Shown here in pieces: positions 1 to 8,227 of a DNA stretch of 64,000 nucleotides. The notes under the pieces were generated by a model. It did no database searches and was not told the DNA's origin. It saw only the letters and a list, made by a program, of their open reading frames with translations. The number at the start of each line of letters is the position of its first letter. The first letter of the stretch is position 1. A program made the position numbers and the translations under genes. Origin of the DNA: Legionella adelaidensis (GTDB taxonomy: Bacteria > Pseudomonadota > Gammaproteobacteria > Legionellales > Legionellaceae); NCBI RefSeq assembly GCF_900637865.1, contig NZ_LR134418.1, forward strand, positions 1 through 64,000, read 5' to 3'.

Positions 1-345
1 ATCTAAAATATGAAATTGTGCCGGCAAGTTAGCATCTTTATAATGACGGCGTAATAAACGATGACAAATACTATGGAAGGTTCCTACCCAAAGCCCTTCT
101 ATGGGAAATGCCAACAACTGACCTAAACGCGCTTTCATTTCCCCAGCAGCTTTATTAGTAAAAGTAACGGCCAATATAGCATTCGGGGATATAAATTCAT
201 GTTCAACAAGCCAGGCAATGCGATTTACCAAGACGCGTGTTTTACCACTCCCCGCCCCTGCCAATACTAAAGTATTCCCTAAAGGAGCAGTGACAGCACT
301 CAATTGACGTTCATTAAGCCCCTCTAACCAGGGTGTTTTAGCCAT
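1..345 (-). CDS. uvrD: DNA helicase II UvrD, N-terminal part (runs off the window edge)
   Basis: Only the first ~115 codons are present. Translating the minus strand from the ATG at 345 gives an N-terminus with LNERQLSAVTAP (Q-motif), then the Walker A segment AGAGSGKTRVL, then AVTFTNKAAGEMKARL, all typical of superfamily 1A helicases of the UvrD/Rep group. UvrD unwinds DNA 3'-5' in nucleotide-excision and mismatch repair. An in-frame ATG six bases upstream (351) is possible, but GGGA lies at good spacing for the ATG at 345. Rep or PcrA cannot be formally excluded from 115 residues. The N-terminal wording (PWLEGLNERQ, GLWVGTFHSICHRLLR) fits UvrD best. It is divergent from the next gene. Confidence 0.9.
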   Translation of the reverse strand, partial: MAKTPWLEGLNERQLSAVTAPLGNTLVLAGAGSGKTRVLVNRIAWLVEHEFISPNAILAVTFTNKAAGEMKARLGQLLAFPIEGLWVGTFHSICHRLLRRHYKDANLPAQFHILD

Positions 346-400
346 AATCATTCCCATACATACGAATTGCGTATTATCTTAAATTTAGCAGCCAAAGCAA

Positions 401-430
401 AGTAGGTTGGTGCTGAAGGCCCAACCTACT
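401..430. repeat. REP-like palindrome, family A (GTAGGTTGG / CCAACCTAC)
   Basis: Perfect 10-base arms AGTAGGTTGG (401-410) and CCAACCTACT (421-430) enclose ten bases. The same palindrome family recurs near 2847, 5875, 41451 and 55715. Unlike most other copies, this one lies between two divergent genes, so it is not obviously a terminator. Confidence 0.75.
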
Positions 431-543
431 TTAAATAGTAAAGGAGGACAGTTCAACACTTTTACTAGACATATACTCTCTTTAATTTTTTTGCGGTTTT
501 TAAATGTGTCGTATAAGATTATTCAAAATCTTTGGTAATTCTT

Positions 544-1503
544 ATGCTTACACTTTATCCAGCTATAAAACCCAATGTTTCCCACATCTTCTCGGTTACT
601 AAACCGCACGTTCTGTACTTAGAGGAATCGGGTAACCCCAATGGTATTCCAATCATTGCCCTGCATTCGGGGCCGGGAGCAGGTGGTGATACGCATTTAC
701 GGCGTTTTTTTGATCCCCAACGTTACCGTATTATTATCTTCGATCAAAGAGGATGTGGTCGTTCTACTCCGCATTTGGAACTTGCAAATAATACCACCCA
801 GGATTTAATAGATGATATTGAAGCAGTCCGCCATTTTTTAGGTTTGAATCGTTTTATATTATTTGGTGGTGGCTGGGGTTCATTGTTGGCATTACTTTAT
901 GCAGAACAATACCCGCAAAATGTAAATGCTTTACTGCTTCATCAAATTTTATTAGGTCGCAAAGATGATATTGATTGGTTTTATCAAGGCGGCGCTGCGA
1001 AAATTTATCCTGACTATTGGCAAGATTTTATTAAGACAATCCCTGGCAACCGGCAAAATAACATCACTGGCTATTTTAATGAATGCCTGCAAGGGACGAA
1101 CGATTTGGCCCGAATTTCCGCAGCCAAAACCTGGGCTACCTGGCAAGCGCATTGCAGCAGCTTGCAACCTAATTTAAATGTCATTGATGCCTATAATGAC
1201 CCCCACTTTGCTTTAACCTTGGCAACCTTGGAGTCCCATTATGTAAGCAATCAATATTTTATAAAAGAAAATCAAGTTCTTGAAAATATAAAAAAGATCA
1301 GGCACATCCCTACTTACTTGATTCACGGCCGTTATAATATGGTTTGCCCTTTATCGGCAGCGTGGCAATTACATGAATCCATGCCAGCTTCTCACTTAAG
1401 TATTGTTCGAGACGCGGGCCATAGCGATCGCGAACCCGGACTTATTGATGCCATCATTCATGCAAGCATTGAAATTCTTAGACAGGATTTAGACGCTAGC
1501 TAG
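544..1503 (+). CDS. Proline iminopeptidase homologue (alpha/beta hydrolase) lacking catalytic residues
   Basis: 319 residues, full length for the prolyl aminopeptidase family (S33), which cleaves N-terminal proline from peptides. Family landmarks are clear: LYPAIKP at the N-terminus, FFDPQRYRIIIFDQRGCGRSTPH, NNTTQDLIDDIE, and the C-terminal GRYNMVCP and DAGHSDREPG. Key residues are changed. The nucleophile elbow is G-G-G-W-G-S, with Gly110 where the family has Ser. The acid is Asn265 in place of Asp (family GRYDxVCP). The oxyanion motif HGGPG reads HSGPG (41-45). A Glu that normally follows Trp in the substrate pocket is Gln201. His293 is kept. The reading frame is intact, so this is probably a non-hydrolytic pseudoenzyme rather than a decaying gene. 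The ATG at 544 is chosen because it gives the family N-terminus; a TTG at 532 is an alternative, and no strong ribosome site is visible. Confidence 0.85.
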   Translation: MLTLYPAIKPNVSHIFSVTKPHVLYLEESGNPNGIPIIALHSGPGAGGDTHLRRFFDPQRYRIIIFDQRGCGRSTPHLELANNTTQDLIDDIEAVRHFLGLNRFILFGGGWGSLLALLYAEQYPQNVNALLLHQILLGRKDDIDWFYQGGAAKIYPDYWQDFIKTIPGNRQNNITGYFNECLQGTNDLARISAAKTWATWQAHCSSLQPNLNVIDAYNDPHFALTLATLESHYVSNQYFIKENQVLENIKKIRHIPTYLIHGRYNMVCPLSAAWQLHESMPASHLSIVRDAGHSDREPGLIDAIIHASIEILRQDLDAS

Positions 1504-1559
1504 AGGTTTCATATTATCTCGTGTAAGATACAAAAATTAATCCTAATAAAAAGAAAAAC

Positions 1560-2366
1560 ATGCGCTTTCCTTTACTTTTTGTTTTTTCCTTATTTTTGTT
1601 AGTAGCTTGCGTAAAAGGTGAAAACCCTGACGATCCTTATGAGTCTATTAATCGGCAAACGTATAAATTTAATTATGCATTTGATACTGTTGTCCTAAAG
1701 CCTGTTGCCAAGATCTATCAAGCCATTTTACCTCCCCCCGTCCGAACTGGCGTTAATAATTTTTATAATAATATTGCTTTGCTTCCAGCAATTGCCAATG
1801 ACTTACTCCAAGGGGATCCGAATTATGCATTAAAAGATACCTGGAGACTATTTGTAAATACTACGTTTGGAGTAGTGGGAGTTTTTGATCCTGCTTCGCG
1901 TATAAATCTCCCACCACATCGTAATGATTTGGGACTTACTTTTGCCAAGTGGGGCGATAAAAAATCCCCTTACATTGTTATTCCTTTCTTGGGGCCCAGT
2001 ACTATTCGTGATGGGATGGGTATGTTATTTGATTATACAATTTTTACACCGTATCCTTATATTCCTTCTGATACCGTAGTGTGGTCTTTAATTGGCGTTC
2101 GTTACGTAGATCTCCGTGCCCAAATGTTGGAAACGGACAAATTAATGGACGAGGCCATGGATAAGTATTCTTTCATGAGGGATGCCTATTTGCAGCATCG
2201 TAACTACCTAATCACTGGCCAACAAGACGCGCAAGAAGACAGTGGAGACTTATATGTGGACGATGTGGAAGATGATTCAAAAAAGACGATACTTCCTAAT
2301 ACCAACGACGAAGACATTTATCCTATTTTAAGTGCTGTTTCCAATGCTACACGTCGCACTGTTTGA
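1560..2366 (+). CDS. mlaA: MlaA (VacJ) outer-membrane lipoprotein, phospholipid transport
   Basis: 268 residues. The N-terminus is a lipoprotein signal with lipobox LVAC (Cys17). The mature part has the MlaA hallmarks: [14 protein letters not shown], an [13 protein letters not shown] segment, [16 protein letters not shown] and [12 protein letters not shown]. MlaA sits in the outer membrane with porins and removes phospholipids from the outer leaflet, handing them to the periplasmic and inner-membrane Mla proteins. No mlaBCDEF genes are in this window, which is usual for the family. The C-terminus is extended and acidic (about residues 222-260), rich in Asp and Glu. The last 23 bases overlap the start of the next gene, suggesting translational coupling. 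Confidence 0.93.
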   Translation: MRFPLLFVFSLFLLVACVKGENPDDPYESINRQTYKFNYAFDTVVLKPVAKIYQAILPPPVRTGVNNFYNNIALLPAIANDLLQGDPNYALKDTWRLFVNTTFGVVGVFDPASRINLPPHRNDLGLTFAKWGDKKSPYIVIPFLGPSTIRDGMGMLFDYTIFTPYPYIPSDTVVWSLIGVRYVDLRAQMLETDKLMDEAMDKYSFMRDAYLQHRNYLITGQQDAQEDSGDLYVDDVEDDSKKTILPNTNDEDIYPILSAVSNATRRTV

Positions 2367-2790
2367 ACCTGAAATTCCTCCTAATACGGGAAATATTATT
2401 CGCCTCTGTGCTAACACAGGGGCCCAGCTACATTTAATCCACCCTTTGGGTTTTGCCTTAGACGACAAAAAAATGCGGCGTGCGGGTCTTGATTATCATG
2501 AATGGGCTAATGTTATACATTATAAAAATTTTGCGGAATTTAGTGAAAAAAATAAAAATCGCCATATTTTCGCCTGTACTACTAAAGCCGTGACCAATTA
2601 CTGTGAAGTGAGTTACCAAAACGATAATGTACTTTTATTTGGACCTGAAACACGGGGGCTGCCTCCCGAGATAAGAGAGCAATATCAGGGGATACGGATT
2701 CCAATGCGGGAATCGAGCAGAAGCTTAAATCTTTCCAACTCTGTTGCCATTATTCTTTTTGAAGCCTGGCGACAGTTGGGATTTAAATAA
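2344..2790 (+). CDS. trmL: tRNA (cytidine/uridine-34 2'-O)-methyltransferase TrmL
   Basis: 148 residues, normal for the SPOUT-class TrmL (YibK) family, which 2'-O-methylates the wobble nucleotide of tRNA-Leu isoacceptors. N-terminal [17 protein letters not shown], central [13 protein letters not shown] and C-terminal [18 protein letters not shown] form the trefoil-knot SAM-binding motifs. The start is the ATG at 2344 (Met-Leu-His-Val), which matches the usual N-terminus. A GTG at 2332 would add four residues not seen in the family. The gene begins inside the end of mlaA. Confidence 0.95.
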   Translation: MLHVALFEPEIPPNTGNIIRLCANTGAQLHLIHPLGFALDDKKMRRAGLDYHEWANVIHYKNFAEFSEKNKNRHIFACTTKAVTNYCEVSYQNDNVLLFGPETRGLPPEIREQYQGIRIPMRESSRSLNLSNSVAIILFEAWRQLGFK

Positions 2791-2846
2791 TATTTTTCTG
2801 CCGCAGAAGGCGTAGCAAATGAGTCAAGCTTCTTTGATATTACGTT

Positions 2847-2871
2847 TGTTGGGCCTTCGGCGCCAACCTAC
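2847..2871. repeat. REP-like palindrome, family A, overlapping the gshB stop codon
   Basis: The sequence from 2847 to 2871 reads GTTGGGCCTTCGGCGCCAAC followed by CTAC. It belongs to the same family as the element at 401-430. The gshB stop codon (complement of 2868-2870) is formed by the TAG inside the GTAGGTTGG arm. Confidence 0.7.
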
Positions 2872-3809
2872 AGCCACTGCAAAAACCGCAAATAATCCCC
2901 TGCTATATCCAGGTTCGTTTCTTTTTCTATCTCACGAATACAAGTCGGACTAGTCACATTAATTTCTGTTAAATAATCCCCAATGACATCAATTCCTACA
3001 AAATATAATCCCTTTTCTTTTAAAGTGGGGGCAATTTGCTGGCAAATCCATTTGTCCCTTTCATTGATGGGAACCACTTTACCGCAAGCCCCTGCAGCCA
3101 AATTGCCTCTTAACTCGCCTTTGGCCGGGATTCGTGCTAATGCATAAGGAATGGGTTCTCCATTAATTAATAAAATGCGTTTATCTCCTTTATCTTTGAT
3201 TTCAGGAATGTAACGCTGGGCCATAATGGTAATCGTTTCCCCATGGGTTAATGTTTCCAAAATTACTGATAAATTATTTCCTTCCTGGTTAACATGAAAA
3301 ACAGATCTGCCTCCCATCCCCTCTAAAGGTTTAAAGATAACCTCTTTATGCTGTTGCCAAAATTTTTTTAAGCGAGGAATGCTACGCGAAACCAAGGTTG
3401 GTGGGCAGCATTGTGGAAATTGCAAGGTAAAAAATTTTTCATTTGCATCGCGTAAACTCTGGGGTTTATTTGCAACCAATACCCCTTCTTTTTCTGCTAA
3501 ATCTAAAGCATACGTTGCAAAAATATATTCCATATCAAAAGGAGGATCTTTACGCATTAGAATAATATCGAAATAAGTGAGAGGTTTTTCTATTGACTCT
3601 TTTACTAACGCCCATTCTTTAGAATTGTTCTCTTGTACAATAATTTCAGAAATGTTTGCAAATACCTCCCCGTCTTTACAGAATACATCTTTGGGAGTAA
3701 AAAAAGCACAAAACCAGCCCATGGCGTTTGCACTTTTGATCATGGCTACGGTTGAGTCTTTATAGGGTTTTATTTTTTCTAGAGGATCCATTAATACGCC
3801 AAGCTTCAT
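2868..3809 (-). CDS. gshB: Glutathione synthetase
   Basis: 313 residues. ATP-grasp ligase that joins gamma-glutamylcysteine and glycine, the second step of glutathione synthesis. N-terminal MKLGVLMDPLEKIKPYKDST is the standard GshB opening. MRKDPPFDMEYIFATYALD, KPLEGMGGRSVFHV (ATP-binding loop) and the C-terminal INVTSPTCIREIE (Mg/ATP site) are all present. The ATG overlaps the end of gshA by four bases, so the two are translationally coupled in a gshA-gshB operon. The stop codon lies inside a REP-like repeat arm. Confidence 0.96.
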   Translation of the reverse strand: MKLGVLMDPLEKIKPYKDSTVAMIKSANAMGWFCAFFTPKDVFCKDGEVFANISEIIVQENNSKEWALVKESIEKPLTYFDIILMRKDPPFDMEYIFATYALDLAEKEGVLVANKPQSLRDANEKFFTLQFPQCCPPTLVSRSIPRLKKFWQQHKEVIFKPLEGMGGRSVFHVNQEGNNLSVILETLTHGETITIMAQRYIPEIKDKGDKRILLINGEPIPYALARIPAKGELRGNLAAGACGKVVPINERDKWICQQIAPTLKEKGLYFVGIDVIGDYLTEINVTSPTCIREIEKETNLDIAGDYLRFLQWL

Positions 3810-5095
3810 ACCTTTCCCTTTCTCTCAATAGCATCTATTTCTCTAGCAGCAGCAAGAGCTGCTAATCTTGCAATTACACTGTAAGTATAAAATCGATTAG
3901 TACAATCAATGACTTCCAAGTCCTCTCTAGGCATATTACAAGGATGGGCAAATGCCAACGGTTCGAAATGCATGCCAGGAGAATTTAAATTTTCGGCAGC
4001 GCCTTTTTCTTGATGCACACGATAAAAACCACCTACAACGTATTGTCCTATCATATAGATTACCGGCTCTGCAACAGAACCATTAGGCATGGATTCAAAA
4101 GTATATACCCCCTCTTGAATAATCACTTTATCAACCTTACGACTGCCTTTACTCGCGGCCATTTTTGTTCTTTGTTTACGATTTAATTGCAATAATTCCT
4201 GCGCTTCGTGAACCATCATCACGCTCATGCCGTAGGTTCCATTATCTGCTTTTACCGCAACGAAAGGTTTTTCTTTAATACCATACTCATTATATTTTTG
4301 TTGTATGTTGACTAAAAGTTCATTGGCCGCATCAGCGACAACATCGAGGCCTTCTTGTGCCAAAAAATCCACCCCTTCTACTGATTTAAATAAGGGATTG
4401 ATAAGCCAAGGATCTAAATTCACCATGGTACAAAATTCTTTGCTAACGCTATCAAAAAATCGAAAATGTGTAGATTTTAAACGGTTAGCCCAGCCTAATT
4501 TAAGGCCGGGAATAATGTGTTGCTCTATATTTTCTAAAATTACTGGAGCCCCTTCGGATAAATCATTATTTAATATAATTACGCAAGGATCAAAATTTTG
4601 CAGCCCTATGCGGTTGCCTTGTCGAATTATGGGCTCGATGAAAAGCTGGCCTTTTCCGGTCTCAATTTTGTTGGGCTCTTCTAGTTGCGAATCAATACTA
4701 CCCAAACGGACAACGTAACCTGCCTTAACTAAAATATCTTGCAAAACCTGCAAGCTTTGAAAATAAAAAAGATTACGAGTATGACTTTCAGGGATTAATA
4801 ATATTTTTGTACAGGGATTATTGCCTAATACGGACTGAGCCGCTTGGATACATAAAGGTAAGAAATCTTTATTTAAATTATTAAATCCCGCTGGAAATAA
4901 ATTGGTATCAACAGGTGCTAACTTAAAACCTGCATGACGCAAATCCACGGAAGACGTAATTGGAGCAGGGGTTTCTTGCCAGCGCTTTCTAAACCATGCT
5001 TCTATTGCTGCCACTTGATTAAGTATTACTTTTTCTACTGTATGCAATGGGCCTGCATGTGCCATAGTTAAATGAGGTACTGAAGTATTTAACAC
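3806..5095 (-). CDS. gshA: Glutamate-cysteine ligase (Acidithiobacillus-type)
   Basis: 429 residues. It matches the glutamate-cysteine ligase family first described in Acidithiobacillus ferrooxidans, which is unrelated in sequence to E. coli GshA. Recognisable segments are SVDLRHAGFKLAPVDTNLFPAGFNN near residues 48-72, ILIPESHTRN-like LLIPESHTRN, VAVKADNGTYGMSVM and the C-terminal AALAAAREIDAIE. It makes gamma-glutamylcysteine, the first committed step to glutathione, and is immediately followed by gshB. The start at 5095 gives MLNTSVPHLT; an internal Met (MAHAGPL) eleven codons on could also serve. Confidence 0.93.
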   Translation of the reverse strand: MLNTSVPHLTMAHAGPLHTVEKVILNQVAAIEAWFRKRWQETPAPITSSVDLRHAGFKLAPVDTNLFPAGFNNLNKDFLPLCIQAAQSVLGNNPCTKILLIPESHTRNLFYFQSLQVLQDILVKAGYVVRLGSIDSQLEEPNKIETGKGQLFIEPIIRQGNRIGLQNFDPCVIILNNDLSEGAPVILENIEQHIIPGLKLGWANRLKSTHFRFFDSVSKEFCTMVNLDPWLINPLFKSVEGVDFLAQEGLDVVADAANELLVNIQQKYNEYGIKEKPFVAVKADNGTYGMSVMMVHEAQELLQLNRKQRTKMAASKGSRKVDKVIIQEGVYTFESMPNGSVAEPVIYMIGQYVVGGFYRVHQEKGAAENLNSPGMHFEPLAFAHPCNMPREDLEVIDCTNRFYTYSVIARLAALAAAREIDAIERKGKV

Positions 5096-5198
5096 GTCCC
5101 TTCCTTATTTTTAAAAACGTAGCCAGGAGTTAGGTAATACTCAAGATACTTGAATATTAATTTCTGCTATTATGAAAAGAATTCATTAAGGATAATAT

Positions 5199-5480
5199 AT
5201 GTTACCTGAATTAGTTCAAAAATTTAGTGCTCAAATCCAAACATTTTATTATTTAATCCTTTTAATTAGTGCCATTTTACATGTAATTTTTGCCGGTGCC
5301 GTAGCAAGAGACGCAGGAAATTTGTATAACCTGGGGCAAAAACCTGCGCTTGTATCTGGCCCTACCTGGGCTTTTGCCACACTCATTGGCGGCGTAATAA
5401 CCGCCGCCATTTATTGGTTTATTCATCATTCAACGCTGACAAGACCAGCTATAAGGGAGACCCGTTATGATAAATCCTGA
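5199..5480 (+). CDS. Small two-helix inner-membrane protein, unknown function
   Basis: 93 residues with two predicted membrane segments (about 16-38 and 56-78) and a basic C-terminal tail. AAGGA stands upstream of the ATG. No family recognised with certainty; short proteins like this often precede rhodanese-type genes in related genomes. The last 14 bases overlap the following rhodanese gene, so the two are probably co-translated. Confidence 0.7.
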   Translation: MLPELVQKFSAQIQTFYYLILLISAILHVIFAGAVARDAGNLYNLGQKPALVSGPTWAFATLIGGVITAAIYWFIHHSTLTRPAIRETRYDKS

Positions 5481-5799
5481 GGTTCATACCATTTCTGTGC
5501 AAGAACTTAAAAAACGTCAAGAAACAAATCCAGAGTTATGCTTAATTGATGTACGAGAAAATGAGGAATGGGAAGAATCCCGCATCCCTGGTGCTTTGCA
5601 TATTCCCAAAGATGAAATTACCCAACAGATTGAAAAACATATTCCCGACCGCCATCAGCCTATCTACTTACACTGCCGCGCCGGTGCGCGCTCATTATAT
5701 GCAGCCCGGTGCTTGATAGACATGGGCTATCAAGAAGTTTACTCTGTAAATGGCGGTATTTCCGAGTGGGAAATGAATGGATATCCGATAGAACGGTAA
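5467..5799 (+). CDS. Rhodanese-like sulfurtransferase, single domain
   Basis: 110 residues, one rhodanese fold. LIDVRENEEWEESRIPGALHIP is the CH2-A type motif and LHCRAGARS carries the catalytic loop, with the persulfide-forming Cys at residue 70. The protein is cytosolic, with no signal peptide. It resembles GlpE/PspE-type sulfur carriers. Its overlap with the upstream membrane-protein gene and the nearby second rhodanese, glutaredoxin and glutathione genes suggest a thiol or sulfur-trafficking role. The substrate cannot be read from the sequence. Confidence 0.9.
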   Translation: MINPEVHTISVQELKKRQETNPELCLIDVRENEEWEESRIPGALHIPKDEITQQIEKHIPDRHQPIYLHCRAGARSLYAARCLIDMGYQEVYSVNGGISEWEMNGYPIER

Positions 5800-5843
5800 A
5801 TCGTCACTTTTTAATGCCCGTCATTCTCGCGTATTTAACGAGC

Positions 5844-5871
5844 TGTCATTCCCGCGCAAGCGGGAATGACA
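5844..5871. repeat. Palindromic repeat, family B (TCATTCCCGC hairpin)
   Basis: Perfect 12-base arms TGTCATTCCCGC (5844-5855) and GCGGGAATGACA (5860-5871) around a GCAA loop. A partial copy (TCATTCTCGCG) precedes it, and a degraded family A repeat (GTAGCCTTTGGCGCCAATCTAC) follows at about 5875-5896. It separates the two rhodanese genes and may terminate or stabilise the upstream transcript. A second family B copy lies at 35887-35907. Confidence 0.8.
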
Positions 5872-5976
5872 GGAGTAGCCTTTGGCGCCAATCTACATTA
5901 GAACATACCTCCCCTCTTGCCATAGACCCGCATTCAAAGGATAATTCGCCTTTTATCATAATAAATCAGGCATAGC

Positions 5977-6405
5977 ATGGCTCAGTTACAGCAATTTATT
6001 TTAAATCATTGGATGCTATGGGTAGCTCTCATAGTAATTGTTGTTTTTATCCTTATCAATGAAGTGATTTCTAATAAAAAGAAGGCGAAAGAATTGTCAC
6101 CTTCCGCAGCCGTTAATATGATTAATTCACAAGATGCCGTTGTTATTGATTTACGCGATGCCGAAGCCTATAAAACAGGCCATATTGTTAACTCTATACG
6201 TGCGACTGCAGAGGATTTTTCTCAGCAAAAAATGAGCAAATACAAGGACAAACCTCTTATTTTGGTGTGTCCTCGCGGGGTACAATCGTCTTCTTTAGCA
6301 AATAAATTACGTATACAAGGGTATAGCAACCCCATGGTTTTATCCGGCGGAATAAGTGCCTGGAGCGCCGCCAACCTCCCCTTAGTCAAAAAAACGAAAG
6401 GATAG
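5977..6405 (+). CDS. yibN: Membrane-anchored rhodanese-like protein (YibN type)
   Basis: 142 residues. One N-terminal membrane helix (about residues 12-32) is followed by a rhodanese domain: VVIDLRDAEAYKTGHIVNSIRA, then LILVCPRGVQSSSLA with the active Cys98, then VLSGGISAW. The order yibN-grxC-secB-gpsA is the classical gammaproteobacterial arrangement, which supports the name. Only three bases separate it from grxC. Confidence 0.9.
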   Translation: MAQLQQFILNHWMLWVALIVIVVFILINEVISNKKKAKELSPSAAVNMINSQDAVVIDLRDAEAYKTGHIVNSIRATAEDFSQQKMSKYKDKPLILVCPRGVQSSSLANKLRIQGYSNPMVLSGGISAWSAANLPLVKKTKG

Positions 6406-6408
6406 AAT

Positions 6409-6663
6409 ATGGCCGAAGTTATTATCTATAGTTCTGGCTTTTGCCCTTATTGTGTACGTGCTAAACAGCTATTAGATAGAAAAGGAGTGACTTATACGGA
6501 AATTCGGGTAGATGAAGACCCAGTAAAACGAGAGGAAATGATTCAAAAAACCAATCGTTTTACCGTTCCCCAAATTTTCATTAATGGCCAAGCAATTGGT
6601 GGCTGCGATGATATGTATGCCCTGGAGCGTTCTGGGCGTTTAGATGAACTTTTACGAGGATAA
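6409..6663 (+). CDS. grxC: Glutaredoxin 3
   Basis: 84 residues, the usual size for a dithiol glutaredoxin. Active site CPYC at residues 12-15, [21 protein letters not shown] as the glutathione-binding cis-Pro/GG region. It reduces mixed disulfides using glutathione, whose biosynthetic genes lie a few kilobases upstream. It sits in the yibN-grxC-secB-gpsA block. Confidence 0.96.
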   Translation: MAEVIIYSSGFCPYCVRAKQLLDRKGVTYTEIRVDEDPVKREEMIQKTNRFTVPQIFINGQAIGGCDDMYALERSGRLDELLRG

Positions 6664-6670
6664 GCACACC

Positions 6671-7153
6671 ATGAGTGAGCAAAATAATAACCCTAATAAT
6701 GAAGCCCATTTTATGATTCAGCGTATTTATGTTAAAGATTTATCTTTTGAAACAAAAAATACGCCAGCCATTTTTCAACAAAAATGGGAACCCGAGTTAT
6801 CTTTAGATCTAAACACCAAGCACACAAAATTGGAAGAAGGTGTGTATGAAGTTACCTTAACTGTAACTGCTACGGTTAAAAATCAAAAAGAGACGGCATT
6901 TCTTGTGGAGGTGCAACAAGCCGGTATATTTACTATTCAAGGCGCACCTGCTCAACAGCTGGAGCATCTTTTAGGAAGTTTCTGCCCTAGCATTCTTTTC
7001 CCTTATGCCCGTGAAGCCATTACTACGGAAGTAGTCCGTGGAAGCTTCCCGCAATTAGTACTGGCGCCTATTAATTTTGACGCTATTTACATGCAACAGT
7101 TGGAAGAAAAGCGTAAGGCTGAAGTTGAGAAAAAAGCTGCAACTAGTAATTAA
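6671..7153 (+). CDS. secB: Protein-export chaperone SecB
   Basis: 160 residues. [22 protein letters not shown] and [33 protein letters not shown] are the standard SecB core, including the peptide-binding groove. It keeps preproteins unfolded and delivers them to SecA. The start is the ATG at 6671 (MSEQNNN), preceded by GAGGA; an upstream in-frame start at 6644 lies inside grxC and is not needed. A Lys/Glu-rich tail ends the protein. Confidence 0.97.
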   Translation: MSEQNNNPNNEAHFMIQRIYVKDLSFETKNTPAIFQQKWEPELSLDLNTKHTKLEEGVYEVTLTVTATVKNQKETAFLVEVQQAGIFTIQGAPAQQLEHLLGSFCPSILFPYAREAITTEVVRGSFPQLVLAPINFDAIYMQQLEEKRKAEVEKKAATSN

Positions 7154-7155
7154 AT

Positions 7156-8142
7156 ATGAGTAAAAGGATAACCATATTAGGAGCGGGATCGTGGGGTACA
7201 GCGGTAGCCATTCATCTCGCTCGTAAAGGTTATCCTGTTGATTTATGGGCACGCGATCTTAAGCATGTAGAAGAAATGCAAAACGATGGCTGTAATAGTC
7301 GTTACTTACCCCATGCCCTTTTTCCCAAATGTTTAAGAGCGACTCATGAGTTACAACAAAGTGTAACAGCAGCAGAGTATGTCATTATTGCTGTTCCTTC
7401 CCATGCCTTCGCCACTGTGTTGACCAATATACCTAAACCTATCAAGGGCATAGCTTGGCTTACCAAGGGGTTGGACCCCAAAGCCAATCAATTATTAAGC
7501 CAAATTGTTGCTACAAAATGGGGAAAAAATTTTCCTTTCGCTATTATAGCGGGGCCTTCTTTTGCCCGTGAAGTATCTGAATCCTTGCCTACTGCCTTAG
7601 TGGTTGCCGGCAATGAACAATCTTTTTTAAAAGACTTACAGTCTTTGCTGCACGGTAACACCATGCGCGTATATATAAGTGAAGATTATACAGGCGTGCA
7701 ACTTTGTGGAGCAGTAAAAAATGTATTAGCTATTGCCTGCGGAATTAGTGATGGGCTGCAATATGGAGCCAATGCAAAAGCCGCTTTAATCACGCGCGGG
7801 CTCGCAGAAATGAGTCGTTTGGGACATGCATTGGGAGCAAAGGCAGAAACTTTTATGGGGCTTGCAGGAGTAGGTGATTTAGTCCTTACCTGCACAGATA
7901 ATCAATCGAGAAATCGTCGTTTCGGATTGTTATTAGGGCAAGGCGAAAAAATGGCCACCGCCGAAAGCCAAATTGGGCAAGTAGTTGAAGGAAAATATAA
8001 CGCGGCCCAAGTATGTGCGCTGGCGAAAAAACTCAAAGTTGAAATGCCTATATGTGAACAGGTAAATCAACTGCTCAATGAGAAAATCACCGCCCAAAAA
8101 GCTGTTGAAAATTTGATGCAAAGGCCGTTAAAAGAGGAATAG
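7156..8142 (+). CDS. gpsA: Glycerol-3-phosphate dehydrogenase [NAD(P)+]
   Basis: 328 residues. GAGSWGTA near the N-terminus binds NAD(P); WLTKGLDP, IAGPSFAREV and CGAVKNVLAIACGISDGL are the family signatures, with the catalytic Lys in GAVKN. It reduces dihydroxyacetone phosphate to sn-glycerol-3-phosphate for phospholipid synthesis. It is the last gene of the yibN-grxC-secB-gpsA block, starting two bases after the secB stop. The transcript probably ends near the palindrome at 8228-8303. Confidence 0.97.
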   Translation: MSKRITILGAGSWGTAVAIHLARKGYPVDLWARDLKHVEEMQNDGCNSRYLPHALFPKCLRATHELQQSVTAAEYVIIAVPSHAFATVLTNIPKPIKGIAWLTKGLDPKANQLLSQIVATKWGKNFPFAIIAGPSFAREVSESLPTALVVAGNEQSFLKDLQSLLHGNTMRVYISEDYTGVQLCGAVKNVLAIACGISDGLQYGANAKAALITRGLAEMSRLGHALGAKAETFMGLAGVGDLVLTCTDNQSRNRRFGLLLGQGEKMATAESQIGQVVEGKYNAAQVCALAKKLKVEMPICEQVNQLLNEKITAQKAVENLMQRPLKEE

Positions 8143-8227
8143 AACTCAGAAAATTGCACCTTAATTGCGGCTGCGATATCTCTACGTTGTGAGGTCTGAT
8201 TTAATTTTTCTCTTAACCATCGTAGCT

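Noticed and set aside
952..1177. Opposing-strand and alternative-frame ORFs inside the iminopeptidase homologue
   Set aside because: They lie wholly inside a gene with strong family matches and show no family wording themselves.
4305..4718. 137-codon plus-strand ORF inside gshA
   Set aside because: Antisense shadow of a well-conserved enzyme; no ribosome site or recognisable domain.
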